Positions 1 through 10,714 of a stretch of 64,000 nt of DNA are shown here, piece after piece. Origin of the DNA: Acidobacteriota bacterium (GTDB taxonomy: Bacteria > Acidobacteriota > UBA6911 > RPQK01 > JAJDTT01); NCBI GenBank assembly GCA_028874215.1, contig JAPPLF010000006.1, positions 18,027 through 82,026 of the forward strand, read 5' to 3'. Below the pieces are notes generated by a model, which did no database searches, was not told the DNA's origin, and saw only the letters and a list, made by a program, of their open reading frames with translations. Made by a program: the position numbers and the translations under genes. Each line of letters opens with the position of its first letter. Within the stretch, counting starts at the first letter, position 1.

Positions 1-2
1 AT

Positions 3-572
3 CGGGACAGCCGGTCCTACTACCTTCTGGGTTACGTTCCCGATGCCGAGTTGGAGGACGGCAAGTTTCACCGGATCGAAGTCAAGGTGAAACGAAAGGG
101 CCTGAAGCTCCGGTACCGCCGGGGATATGAGACCGTGGCTCCGGAGAAGGCGGCCCAGTCCAACTTGAGCAACGCCTTCAAGTTTCCCGACCTCTACCGG
201 GACTTTCCGTTCCGGCTCGCCGTCCGCCGCGACGGCGGACAATGGGTGGTGCGACCTCTTATTCCCAAGCAGGCGCTGACCTTCTCCGACGATGCCGGCC
301 GAAAACGTTGCGACCTGGAGATATTCGGCATTCCCTTCGACGCATCGGGCGAACCGCTGGGAGAGAACTTCCTGTTCGCCAAGGCGCTCGAAATGGATTT
401 CTCGGAGCAGGAACTCGTCTCTTTCCGACAGTACGAGACGTTCAGTCCCTCGCTGGAGACGGCAATTCCGGAGGACGCCCGGAACCTGGTGGTGGTGCTG
501 CGCCAGAGACGGACCGGAATGCTGTCCGCCGCGACCCACATGATCGACACGGACTCGAATCCATCCGAATAG
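3..572 (+). CDS. C-terminal part of a VWFA-related domain protein (5' end outside window)
   Basis: The frame is open from the left edge, so only about the last 190 residues are present. They begin with YYLLGYVPD, then DGKFHRIEVKVKR, then RRGYE. This succession closes the VWFA-related domain that is greatly expanded in Acidobacteriota (TIGR03436 type). The metal-binding part of the vWA fold would lie left of the window. The remaining ~140 residues are a soluble C-terminal extension I do not recognise. A TTG at 51 could be read as a start, but homology-like sequence continues upstream of it. Known members are mostly exported proteins of unknown role. kdsB starts 42 bp downstream on the same strand with no obvious functional link. 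Confidence 0.75.
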   Translation, partial: RDSRSYYLLGYVPDAELEDGKFHRIEVKVKRKGLKLRYRRGYETVAPEKAAQSNLSNAFKFPDLYRDFPFRLAVRRDGGQWVVRPLIPKQALTFSDDAGRKRCDLEIFGIPFDASGEPLGENFLFAKALEMDFSEQELVSFRQYETFSPSLETAIPEDARNLVVVLRQRRTGMLSAATHMIDTDSNPSE

Positions 573-614
573 ACACCCCTTGCCAGGGGCCGGCGGGCTG
601 GGATACCTTTCCCT

Positions 615-3042
<2,428 letters not shown>

Positions 3043-3155
3043 TCGAAGCCTTCCTTTCCGGTTCCGGGTTCCGGATCCCGGCAAGGTCTGCCGGATCAGT
3101 CCGCCGCAGTGCGACCCCTTTCCCCTCTCTCTTTGCGGTATGATCTGGAGTCGCC

Positions 3156-4022
3156 GTGAGAAGACGGATGGACTTCCGCAAATGGCGGCTCGGCGCCCGG
3201 CAGCCTTTTTTTCTCATCGCAGGTCCCTGCGTCATCGAAAGCGAAGAACACGCCCTGGGTGTCGCCGCCCGGCTCCGGGAAATCACGTCCGCTCTGGACG
3301 TCCCCTTCATCTTCAAGGCTTCCTACGACAAGGCCAACCGGACTTCCATTCGCTCCTTTCGGGGCCCGGGCCTGGGCCGCGGCCTGGAGATCCTGGGACG
3401 AATCCGCCGCGAGTTGGGTGTTGCGGTCACGTCCGACGTGCATGAACCCGGACAAGTGGGCCCGGCGGCGGAAGTCCTGGACCTCTTGCAGATTCCCGCT
3501 TTCCTCTGCCGTCAAACCGATCTCATCGTCGCGGCGGCCGCCACGGGAAGACCGGTCAACATCAAGAAGGGACAGTTTCTGGCGCCCGGAGATCTGGTTC
3601 ACGCGGTCGAGAAGGCCCGAAGCACGGGCAATCGGGACCTGTTCGTCACCGAACGGGGAACCAGCTTCGGATACAACAACCTGGTTGTCGACTTCCGGTC
3701 GCTCCCGCTGCTGAGAAAACTGGGCGTACCGGTGGTCTTCGACGCCACCCACAGCGTCCAACTGCCCGGTGGAGCCGGCGGATCCAGCTCCGGCGAGAGC
3801 GGTTTCATCCCCTATCTGGCGCGCGCGGCTGTGGCGGTGGGTGTGGACGGGCTCTTCATGGAGGTGCATCCGGAGCCGAAGCGGGCCCTGAGCGATGGCG
3901 CCAACGCATTGCAGATCGATCTGCTCAAAGGTATGTTGACGCAACTTTGCCGGCTCGACGCACTGACCAGGGAAGCCGGATTCGAGCCGTTGAAACCTGG
4001 GGAGGACGGTCGTGCAAGCTGA
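3156..4022 (+). CDS. kdsA: 3-deoxy-8-phosphooctulonate synthase (Kdo-8-P synthase)
   Basis: It condenses arabinose 5-phosphate with phosphoenolpyruvate to Kdo-8-phosphate, a committed step of Kdo synthesis. Visible motifs are FFLIAGPCVIES near the N-terminus, FKASYDKANR, the DVHEP turn, NIKKGQF and the FMEVHPEP metal and phosphate site near the C-terminus. It has 288 residues, close to the family norm. I chose the GTG start because GGAG lies five bases upstream; an ATG four codons later lacks such a site. The 3' end overlaps kdsD by 11 bases. Confidence 0.95.
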   Translation: MRRRMDFRKWRLGARQPFFLIAGPCVIESEEHALGVAARLREITSALDVPFIFKASYDKANRTSIRSFRGPGLGRGLEILGRIRRELGVAVTSDVHEPGQVGPAAEVLDLLQIPAFLCRQTDLIVAAAATGRPVNIKKGQFLAPGDLVHAVEKARSTGNRDLFVTERGTSFGYNNLVVDFRSLPLLRKLGVPVVFDATHSVQLPGGAGGSSSGESGFIPYLARAAVAVGVDGLFMEVHPEPKRALSDGANALQIDLLKGMLTQLCRLDALTREAGFEPLKPGEDGRAS

Positions 4023-5013
4023 GACCGCGCCGAGTCGAAATGCCGGGACCAGCCGGTCCCGGGAGACGGCCCGGAGAGTCCTGGAGACGGAGGCCGAGGC
4101 GGTCGCGGCTCTCATTCCCCGTCTCGACCATCGTTTCGACCGGGCCATCGAGCTGCTGGCTTCCTGCACCGGGCGGGTGGTTCTCACCGGCATGGGAAAA
4201 TCGGGCATCATCGCCCGGAAGATCGCCGCGACCCTCTCCAGCACCGGGACGCCCGCCCTGTTCGTCCATCCCGCCGACGCCATCCATGGCGACCTGGGCA
4301 TGTTGGCCGAAAGGGATCTGGCCGTTGCCGTTTCCAACAGCGGCGAGACTCACGAGTTGGTGCGTTTGCTTCCCACCCTCAAGCGGCTCGGCGTTCCCCT
4401 TATCGGCCTGGTGGGAGAGATGGAATCGACGCTCGCCCACTACTCCGACGTGGTTCTGAACGTGGGAGTGGACCGGGAGGCTTGCGCGCTCGGCCTGGCC
4501 CCCACGGCATCCACGACCGCCGCCCTGGCCTTGGGGGACGCGTTGGCCGTCGTTCTCTCGGAGCGAAAGGGACTGCGGCCACGGGACTTCGCGCGGCTCC
4601 ATCCGGGCGGGGGGCTGGGCAGCCGGTTGATTCTGGTGTCCGATCTCATGCACCGGGGGGATGAGATTCCCAAGGCCGCAGCGTCCACCTCCATGAAGGA
4701 GGTGATCGACGAGATCAGCCGGAAGGGACTGGGCATCGCCGGAATCGTGGCGGAAGACGGCCGGCTCGCGGGGGTCATTTCGGACGGTGACTTGCGCCGC
4801 ATGCTGCAGAGTCGAGGCGGATCGATCCTCGCCTGCACCGCCGCCGAGTGCATGACTCCGAACCCCGTCACCATCGGAGGCGACGAGCTGGCCACCAAGG
4901 CGCTGAACCTCATGGAGAGGAAGAGAATCACTTCACTGCCGGTGCCGGACGGCGACGGAAGGCTCGTGGGAATCATTCACCTCCATGACCTCTGGCGGAC
5001 CGAGATGTTCTGA
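4012..5013 (+). CDS. kdsD: Arabinose-5-phosphate isomerase (SIS domain plus two CBS domains)
   Basis: It interconverts ribulose 5-phosphate and arabinose 5-phosphate, the substrate of KdsA. The SIS domain (about residues 40-180) shows [22 protein letters not shown] and SNSGET. Two CBS domains follow at about 205-265 and 275-330, as in the KdsD/KpsF family. The GTG start has GGGGAGG a few bases upstream, inside kdsA. The last 81 bases are also read antisense by the converging ATPase gene. This completes the arabinose-5-P to CMP-Kdo route except for the KdsC phosphatase, which is not in this window. Confidence 0.93.
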   Translation: MQAETAPSRNAGTSRSRETARRVLETEAEAVAALIPRLDHRFDRAIELLASCTGRVVLTGMGKSGIIARKIAATLSSTGTPALFVHPADAIHGDLGMLAERDLAVAVSNSGETHELVRLLPTLKRLGVPLIGLVGEMESTLAHYSDVVLNVGVDREACALGLAPTASTTAALALGDALAVVLSERKGLRPRDFARLHPGGGLGSRLILVSDLMHRGDEIPKAAASTSMKEVIDEISRKGLGIAGIVAEDGRLAGVISDGDLRRMLQSRGGSILACTAAECMTPNPVTIGGDELATKALNLMERKRITSLPVPDGDGRLVGIIHLHDLWRTEMF

Positions 5014-5769
5014 TCCTTCTGGTCCGCGCAGCTTCTCGTCCCGTGTGATCTTGCCGTCGAGCAACTCGATCACGCGATGAGCGCGCTCGGCGATGCCGGG
5101 GTCGTGGGTGACCAGAACGATGGTGTTGCCTTTTCGGTGGAGGGCATCGAAGAGGTTCAGGATCTCCCGGCCGGTGCGCGAGTCCAGGTTGCCGGTCGGC
5201 TCGTCGGCCAAGAGGATCGACGGACGGTTGACGAGAGCCCGCCCGATGGCGACCCGCTGGCGCTGCCCCCCGGACAATTCGTTGGGCCGGTGGTGGGCCC
5301 GGTCCTCCAGTTCCACCTGAGCCAGAATCTCACGGGTTCTGAAACGGCGCCGTGACGCCGGCAGCCGGCTGTAGATGAGCGGCAACTCGATGTTCTTGTA
5401 GGCGGAGGCCCGGGCCAGCAGGTTGAAGGTCTGGAAGACGAAGCCGATTTCCTGGTTCCGGACCCGCGCCAGCTCGTCATCGTTCATCGAACTCACCAGT
5501 TTCCCGTGAAGGAAGTACTGCCCGCGAGTCGGCGTGTCCAGGCAGCCGATGACGTTCATCAGAGTGGACTTGCCGGAGCCGGACGGCCCCATGATGGCCA
5601 GGTACTCGTTCTCTTCGACCTGGAAGCTGAGGTTCCGCAGGGCGTGCACGACCTGGGTGCCCATCCGGTAGCTCTTCCACAGTTCGACGGCGCGAATCAG
5701 CACTTTGGAAGTGCGGTCGCGGCCTGCCGCCGTTGCTTCAGGAGCTTCGTGGAGGGGAGCACTATTCAT
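4933..5769 (-). CDS. MacB-type ABC transporter ATP-binding protein
   Basis: Cytoplasmic ATPase of a MacAB/LolD-like mechanotransmission transporter. Walker [10 protein letters not shown], the Q-loop FVFQTFNLL, the signature [15 protein letters not shown], Walker [14 protein letters not shown] and the H-loop VTHD are all intact. It has 278 residues, longer than the ~230-residue norm because of an N-terminal extension of about 25 residues and a C-terminal tail. The final ~27 codons lie antisense inside kdsD. Its start overlaps the permease gene stop by eight bases, so the two are coupled. The substrate is unknown. It could also be annotated as LolD-like, but the adaptor genes upstream favour the MacB class. 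Confidence 0.93.
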   Translation of the reverse strand: MNSAPLHEAPEATAAGRDRTSKVLIRAVELWKSYRMGTQVVHALRNLSFQVEENEYLAIMGPSGSGKSTLMNVIGCLDTPTRGQYFLHGKLVSSMNDDELARVRNQEIGFVFQTFNLLARASAYKNIELPLIYSRLPASRRRFRTREILAQVELEDRAHHRPNELSGGQRQRVAIGRALVNRPSILLADEPTGNLDSRTGREILNLFDALHRKGNTIVLVTHDPGIAERAHRVIELLDGKITRDEKLRGPEGSEHLGPPEVMEVNDSHEPSVAVRHRQ

Positions 5770-6997
5770 AGCGGAGGGCTTCGATGGGAGAGACGCGGGA
5801 GGCCTTTCGGGCGGGGTAGATCCCGAAGACGAGCCCCACGGATGCCGAGACCCCGACCGCCAGCAGGACCGACACGCCGGTGATGGTCGTCGGCCAACCG
5901 GCGTAGGTGGAGACCGCGCTGGAGATGGAGGAGCCCAGCAGGACGCCCAGGGCCGCGCCGCTGAGGCTGATGGCCAGGGCCTCCAGCAGGAACTGCCGGC
6001 CGATGTCCCGGCGGCGGGCGCCCACCGCCCGGCGCAGGCCGATTTCGTTGGTCCGTTCCAGGACCGAGGCCAACATGATGTTCATGATCCCGATTCCTCC
6101 CACCAGCAGGGAAATGGAAGCGATGGCGCCCATGACCAGGTTGAAGATCCGCTGGGTCTGGCGGCTCTGTTCCAACAGGCGCTCCGGAACCACGATGGAG
6201 AAGTCGTCGATGTTCCGGTGGGTGCTTGCGACCATGCCGGAGATCACGGCGGCCTGCTCGGAGAGATCCTGGCCCTGGGGAAGCTGGACGACGATCTCGT
6301 CCAGTTCGTTCTCCACCGGCTTGCGTTCGTACTTGGCCAGAAGGGTCTCCAGCGGAACGTAGATGTCGTTGTTCACGCTTTCGATCCTGACGCCTTCGAA
6401 CTCGTCCTTTTCCAGTAGTTGGTCGGCCAGCACTCCCACCACGGTGAACCAGAGCGCATCGATCTTCACCGGTTCTCCCAGTGCCGGATTCAGTCCGAAG
6501 AGCTTGCGGCGGGCCGTCTTTCCCAAGACGCAGACCTGGTGGCGCTTGAGTCCGTCCGTGGGCAGAAAGAATGAGCCTTCCACCACTTCCAGATTGGCGG
6601 CGAGAGGGTATCCGGCGTCGACTCCCAGGATCCGCGAGTCCGCCCGGCCCAGCGCCGACGCGATCTGGTAGGTCTTGTGTTCCTTCCTGGCATGGATTCG
6701 GGTCCCGGCCGGAAGCACCTGCCCCAGCGCCTGGACATCGTGGCGCGTCAGGCCGGGAGAGTCCTGCCGGATGATACGGAGTTCCTCTTCCTCGAATGCC
6801 TTGGCCCGGATCAGGACGTTTCGCAGCCCCATCTTTTGGATCAGCGACAGAGCCTCCCGTCCGGCTCCGGCCCCGATGGAGAGCATCGACAGGACGGCGG
6901 CCACTCCGAAGATCATTCCCAGCATGGTCAGAGACGTGCGGAGCTTGTGCAGCAGCAGGTTGGAAAGCGCGATCCTGACCGACTCGGCGAAGAACAT
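5762..6997 (-). CDS. MacB/FtsX-type ABC transporter permease
   Basis: Inner membrane subunit of the MacB-like exporter. An N-terminal transmembrane helix (about residues 10-40, with [17 protein letters not shown]) precedes a large periplasmic MacB core domain of roughly 220 residues. Three C-terminal helices carry the FtsX signature, including [20 protein letters not shown] and a final [18 protein letters not shown]. It has 411 residues, typical for a MacB permease lacking the fused ATPase. The ATPase is the next gene and overlaps it. Only four bases separate it from the upstream adaptor gene, so adaptor, permease and ATPase form one transcription unit. Confidence 0.93.
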   Translation of the reverse strand: MFFAESVRIALSNLLLHKLRTSLTMLGMIFGVAAVLSMLSIGAGAGREALSLIQKMGLRNVLIRAKAFEEEELRIIRQDSPGLTRHDVQALGQVLPAGTRIHARKEHKTYQIASALGRADSRILGVDAGYPLAANLEVVEGSFFLPTDGLKRHQVCVLGKTARRKLFGLNPALGEPVKIDALWFTVVGVLADQLLEKDEFEGVRIESVNNDIYVPLETLLAKYERKPVENELDEIVVQLPQGQDLSEQAAVISGMVASTHRNIDDFSIVVPERLLEQSRQTQRIFNLVMGAIASISLLVGGIGIMNIMLASVLERTNEIGLRRAVGARRRDIGRQFLLEALAISLSGAALGVLLGSSISSAVSTYAGWPTTITGVSVLLAVGVSASVGLVFGIYPARKASRVSPIEALRYE

Positions 6998-7001
6998 GCG
7001 C

Positions 7002-8306
7002 TCAAAAGGGGACGTAACGGCGCCGCTGAGTGCTCGCCGTGGGAGAGCTGAAGTCGGGAAGGTGGAGGCGCTGGTCCTCCAGGGGGTGGCGCAGGCAGAT
7101 CCGGGTCCCTGCAGCCAGGCCCTGAACCACGTGGAAGCCGAAGTCGCTGTCCACGATCTCGATTCTTTTCTCCAGGTACTCGCCGCCTTCCCTGACGAAG
7201 ACCACGAACTCCGAATCCTTCTTGATGACCGCGCTCCGGGGAATCACGATAACGCCGGTTTGTTCCCCCAGCTCGATCTCGGCGGAGAATCGCATGCCCG
7301 GGTTCAGCTTCTCCATGGATTCGGGTGAGACATGGAGCCGAGCTTCGCAAAGGAAGAACTTCCGGGGGTCGCGCGGATGCCTTTGCCGGGCGATCTTGTC
7401 CACCTTGTCGATTTCTCCCGAGAAGTTCTCCCCGGGAAACGCATCGAGCCGAACCTGGACCTTCTTTCCGGTCTGCACTCCCCGAATCTGGTTTTCCGGG
7501 ACAAACAACCGGGCGCGGAAGCGTTCCATGTCGGCGATGTCCATCAAGGGCTGTGTGGGCCAGACCTCGGAGCCCACTTCGAGAACGGTCCAGCTCCGCC
7601 GGTAGAGGACCACCCCGCCGAGAGGAGCTTTGGCTTCGAGTGAGGAGAGGGTCTCCCGGGCCATCTCCATCTCCGTTTCCGCCATTTTCCGGTCGACCTG
7701 GAGAAGGCGCAGGTCGGCTTCGGAGAGCCCCTGCTCCACCTCCCCCTTGCGATTCAAGTGTCCCTTTCTGTACCGGGCCAGGGCGGCGCTCATGATCGAT
7801 TCCCGGATCTCCCATCGAGAGAAGATCCGTTCGTCCTTTCGAATCTGATCCTGCGTGTAATCCAGTTCCAAATCCGTGCTCTCAAGGTCCCGCTTCAGAG
7901 TCGCGGCCCGGCTCCGCGCCTCCATTTTCTGTTTCTCGATGAGGTGATTCTGAGTGTCGAGGGTGTTATGGCTCTGCTGCAGGGTCAGCACCGCGTCGGT
8001 CTGGTCGAACGCGACGACGGTGTCCCCTTGCTCGACGATCTGGCCTTCATCGGCCAGCCAGGCCAACTTCAGCGAGCCGGTCTTCACCATGGGGGCGTGG
8101 ACCGGTGTGACCTGTAGACCTGTGAGTTCGCCGTCCGCCCGAACCAGGACCCGATAGTCTTGGGGAGTCACCCGCATCAGGGGTACGGGTTCGTTCTCCT
8201 GGGGATCCATCAGGGTGGCCAACCACTGTCTGCCCGCGTCCCGGAAATGGAAAACGACGCCCGCCGCGACGACCAGGAGCGACAATGCCAGGTAGACTTT
8301 TTTCAT
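7002..8306 (-). CDS. HlyD/MacA-like periplasmic adaptor
   Basis: A single-module membrane fusion protein of 434 residues. The N-terminal anchor starts MKKVYLALSLLVVAAGVVF. A lipoyl half-motif around LAWLADEGQIVEQGDTVVAFD is followed by a long helical hairpin, a second lipoyl half and a beta-barrel around VQVRLDAFPGENFSGEIDKV. LNPGMRFSAEI lies near the end. I chose the ATG at 8306 because a GGAGGG site lies just upstream and a membrane anchor follows; the frame is open further 5' but carries no recognisable sequence. It should link the adjacent permease to a TolC-like channel. Confidence 0.9.
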   Translation of the reverse strand: MKKVYLALSLLVVAAGVVFHFRDAGRQWLATLMDPQENEPVPLMRVTPQDYRVLVRADGELTGLQVTPVHAPMVKTGSLKLAWLADEGQIVEQGDTVVAFDQTDAVLTLQQSHNTLDTQNHLIEKQKMEARSRAATLKRDLESTDLELDYTQDQIRKDERIFSRWEIRESIMSAALARYRKGHLNRKGEVEQGLSEADLRLLQVDRKMAETEMEMARETLSSLEAKAPLGGVVLYRRSWTVLEVGSEVWPTQPLMDIADMERFRARLFVPENQIRGVQTGKKVQVRLDAFPGENFSGEIDKVDKIARQRHPRDPRKFFLCEARLHVSPESMEKLNPGMRFSAEIELGEQTGVIVIPRSAVIKKDSEFVVFVREGGEYLEKRIEIVDSDFGFHVVQGLAAGTRICLRHPLEDQRLHLPDFSSPTASTQRRRYVPF

Positions 8307-8364
8307 CGGCCCTCCGGCGCCCCGGGAACGGACATGAATGCCCATCGCAGAGCACCTTGCGCCT

Positions 8365-10623
8365 TCACCGTCCCGACAGGTGGACCGGCTGGGTGAACGC
8401 CCCGTTGCCGGCCGAATCCCAGGCGGCAAACCGCACCCACTTCTTGCCCGGTGAATCGAATTCCATCCGGAACGTCTTGCGGCCGAACGAACCGAGACCG
8501 GTTGTCGCCAGCACCTGCCGGCCGGTCGCTTTGCCATCGCCCCAAACGAGTTCTACGAACTCGAGGGGGAATGTCCATTCGACCTCGGCGACAAACGTCT
8601 TGCGGTCCTCGAATCCTTCGACCTCGTGGGACGGGATCAGGACCTCCCCCGTCGAGACGAAGAACTCTCCCCGCCTCATTGCCCCGGTGATGGGGCTCCA
8701 GTCCTCGTCGAAAGCGGGCAACTCGTTCAACCGCACATAGTTGACGATCAAGTGCGGATAGATTTCGTCCTCGGGATACTTGGTGTAAGTATCGCCCTCC
8801 GCAATCATGTACTTCGGCCCTGCCCAATTGTTCATGTCGTCGAGGGTTCCGAAGCACCGTTCCTCGCAGATCCTCGGCGTCGACAGGTCCGCCGGGAGGG
8901 TCTGGAAGGCTGCTCCCAGATAGCGGTCGCTGAGAAAGTGGGGCGCCTCTCGCACGGAATCGGGATAGAACGTCGAACCCTTGGTGCGCGGGTGCGCCTG
9001 CCAGATCAGGCCCTTCTCCGTTTCCAGCAGCGAGAGCATCTCGCCCGCCGAGCCCACGCGGTAGACCGTCCCGTAATCCGGGTGGCTTGACCGGAACGCC
9101 TTGTCGGACCCGCGCACCTTGGACCAGTAGACCGGCCTCGGGAACACCAGCGTGTAGTGCCCGCCAAGATGCACGTTCGGCTCCTCGCCGGGCAGCAGCA
9201 GGAAATCCTTGTCCGAGTGACGCCGGCAGGCCTCGAAGTACTCGTCCAGTTCCCTGAACCGGACTTCACCTTCGTCCGCCGGGTGCCCGTCGCCATGAAA
9301 ATCGGACATCATCGCGATGTTGATCCCCAGGCCCTTGAATGCCGAAACCCACGGAGGCCTCGCGTCAAGGGACCCGAGGTCGACCAGCTGCTCGGCGAAG
9401 TGCGTATGGAAATGGCTGACCGCCACTTGGTGGCCCTCCAGCGGCTTGTACTTGTCGCCGTGGGTGTAGGCCAGCACTTCTTTCAGGGTGGACTCCGCGT
9501 CCCGCGGTCCCAGGTAGTAGTAGACGGCCATCCGCTGCAGCGTTCCCGGCGGAGCGTTGTAGAGAGCGAAGTTGCCTTCCGCGAAGGCGCGCGATTGACG
9601 GACCCGCTTTTCCCAGATTTCCTGGGAAGCGCCCCACGGGCGGAACATCTCTTCCCGCTCGGCCTGGCGCACGCCGGCGTCGAAGCGCCCCTTCTCTGAC
9701 TGCCGGTACCAGACGTAACCGAGATTCATCTCGATCTCACGCGCGAAGAAGAACTTGTGAGAGGGGGGGAAGATCGCCAGCGTACCGCGCTCCTGCTCGA
9801 GCAGGAGGATCCGGTTGCGGGCGCGAAGCGGAACGGGACCGTCATTGACACCACCACCGAAGCGATAGTGCTGCCAGTCCCTGGCGATGTCCCTCCAGCG
9901 CAGACGCCGGTAGTCATCGCTCTTCAGACCGCCCAGCCCGGCGCGGTAGACGTACGCGACCGATGGCCTGGCCGTCGCCGCCACGGCCTCCTGGCGAACC
10001 AGGTTGGACCCTTTGTAAACGGTGAATCGAAGGCTCCCCTGGAACGAGCCCAACGTCAAACCGTCAAACGAAACCTGGAGCCGCACCCCGTCCCGGCGCA
10101 CCCGGCACGCTTTGACGTTGTATCGGACCTCGCTGCGCGTCACCTCCGAGGGATCCCTGGGGAGCCCGGGGTTCACGCCTTCGCGGCCCGGCACATTCAG
10201 CGGGGCGTCCCAGAAGACCTTCCATTTCTCCTGCTCCACGACTTCAGGCGTGGCCTCCCGGCCCAGGGCCTGCATGGGCCGCAACTGCTGGTGGGAGATG
10301 CGGCGCTTTCCCTCCGCTACATGAAACTGTGGACGGGCGTCCTGCACGAGCGGCACCCAGTGCCCCTCCCCGGAAAGTGCGGCCATTTGCCGTATGACCG
10401 GCTGGGCGCCCGCCAGGCCGAAACTTGCCCGGAGCCGCCCGGCTGAGGTTCCGCCGCCGGCCGGCACCGGCGCTGCGGAGCCTGTCCATTCAAAGACCAC
10501 GTCTCCGTCGACGCTCTCGGCCTTCAGCCCCTCCAGGGGACGGTAGTCGGTGAAGTCGCAATGGAGAGGTTGTCCTGAAGCCACCGCGCAAGAAAGCAGT
10601 AGCAGGCCGGGCAGGATTTTCAT
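8365..10623 (-). CDS. Secreted PHP-like metallohydrolase of unknown substrate
   Basis: A protein of 752 residues with an N-terminal signal peptide (MKILPGLLLLSCAVASG). The first ~390 residues look like beta-rich or accessory sequence I do not recognise. The C-terminal half has a series of potential metal ligands in PHP order: HFHTHF (404-409), SDFHGDGH (440-447), PGEEPNVHLGGH (478-489), QAHPRTKG (about 542-549) and EGD near 609. This resembles the CehA/McbA branch of the PHP superfamily, but the assignment rests on motif order alone. The ATG at 10623 is chosen because the signal peptide follows it directly. It sits between two adaptor genes of an export operon, so it may act on an exported compound or on the envelope. 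Confidence 0.65.
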   Translation of the reverse strand: MKILPGLLLLSCAVASGQPLHCDFTDYRPLEGLKAESVDGDVVFEWTGSAAPVPAGGGTSAGRLRASFGLAGAQPVIRQMAALSGEGHWVPLVQDARPQFHVAEGKRRISHQQLRPMQALGREATPEVVEQEKWKVFWDAPLNVPGREGVNPGLPRDPSEVTRSEVRYNVKACRVRRDGVRLQVSFDGLTLGSFQGSLRFTVYKGSNLVRQEAVAATARPSVAYVYRAGLGGLKSDDYRRLRWRDIARDWQHYRFGGGVNDGPVPLRARNRILLLEQERGTLAIFPPSHKFFFAREIEMNLGYVWYRQSEKGRFDAGVRQAEREEMFRPWGASQEIWEKRVRQSRAFAEGNFALYNAPPGTLQRMAVYYYLGPRDAESTLKEVLAYTHGDKYKPLEGHQVAVSHFHTHFAEQLVDLGSLDARPPWVSAFKGLGINIAMMSDFHGDGHPADEGEVRFRELDEYFEACRRHSDKDFLLLPGEEPNVHLGGHYTLVFPRPVYWSKVRGSDKAFRSSHPDYGTVYRVGSAGEMLSLLETEKGLIWQAHPRTKGSTFYPDSVREAPHFLSDRYLGAAFQTLPADLSTPRICEERCFGTLDDMNNWAGPKYMIAEGDTYTKYPEDEIYPHLIVNYVRLNELPAFDEDWSPITGAMRRGEFFVSTGEVLIPSHEVEGFEDRKTFVAEVEWTFPLEFVELVWGDGKATGRQVLATTGLGSFGRKTFRMEFDSPGKKWVRFAAWDSAGNGAFTQPVHLSGR

Positions 10624-10714
10624 GAAATCGATCCGCGTTCTTGTCGGCGCTGTCCGAGCAGTCCGCACCTGTGCAGACCCGGTCGAATGCCGTGACGACT
10701 TTTGCCACGGGCTG

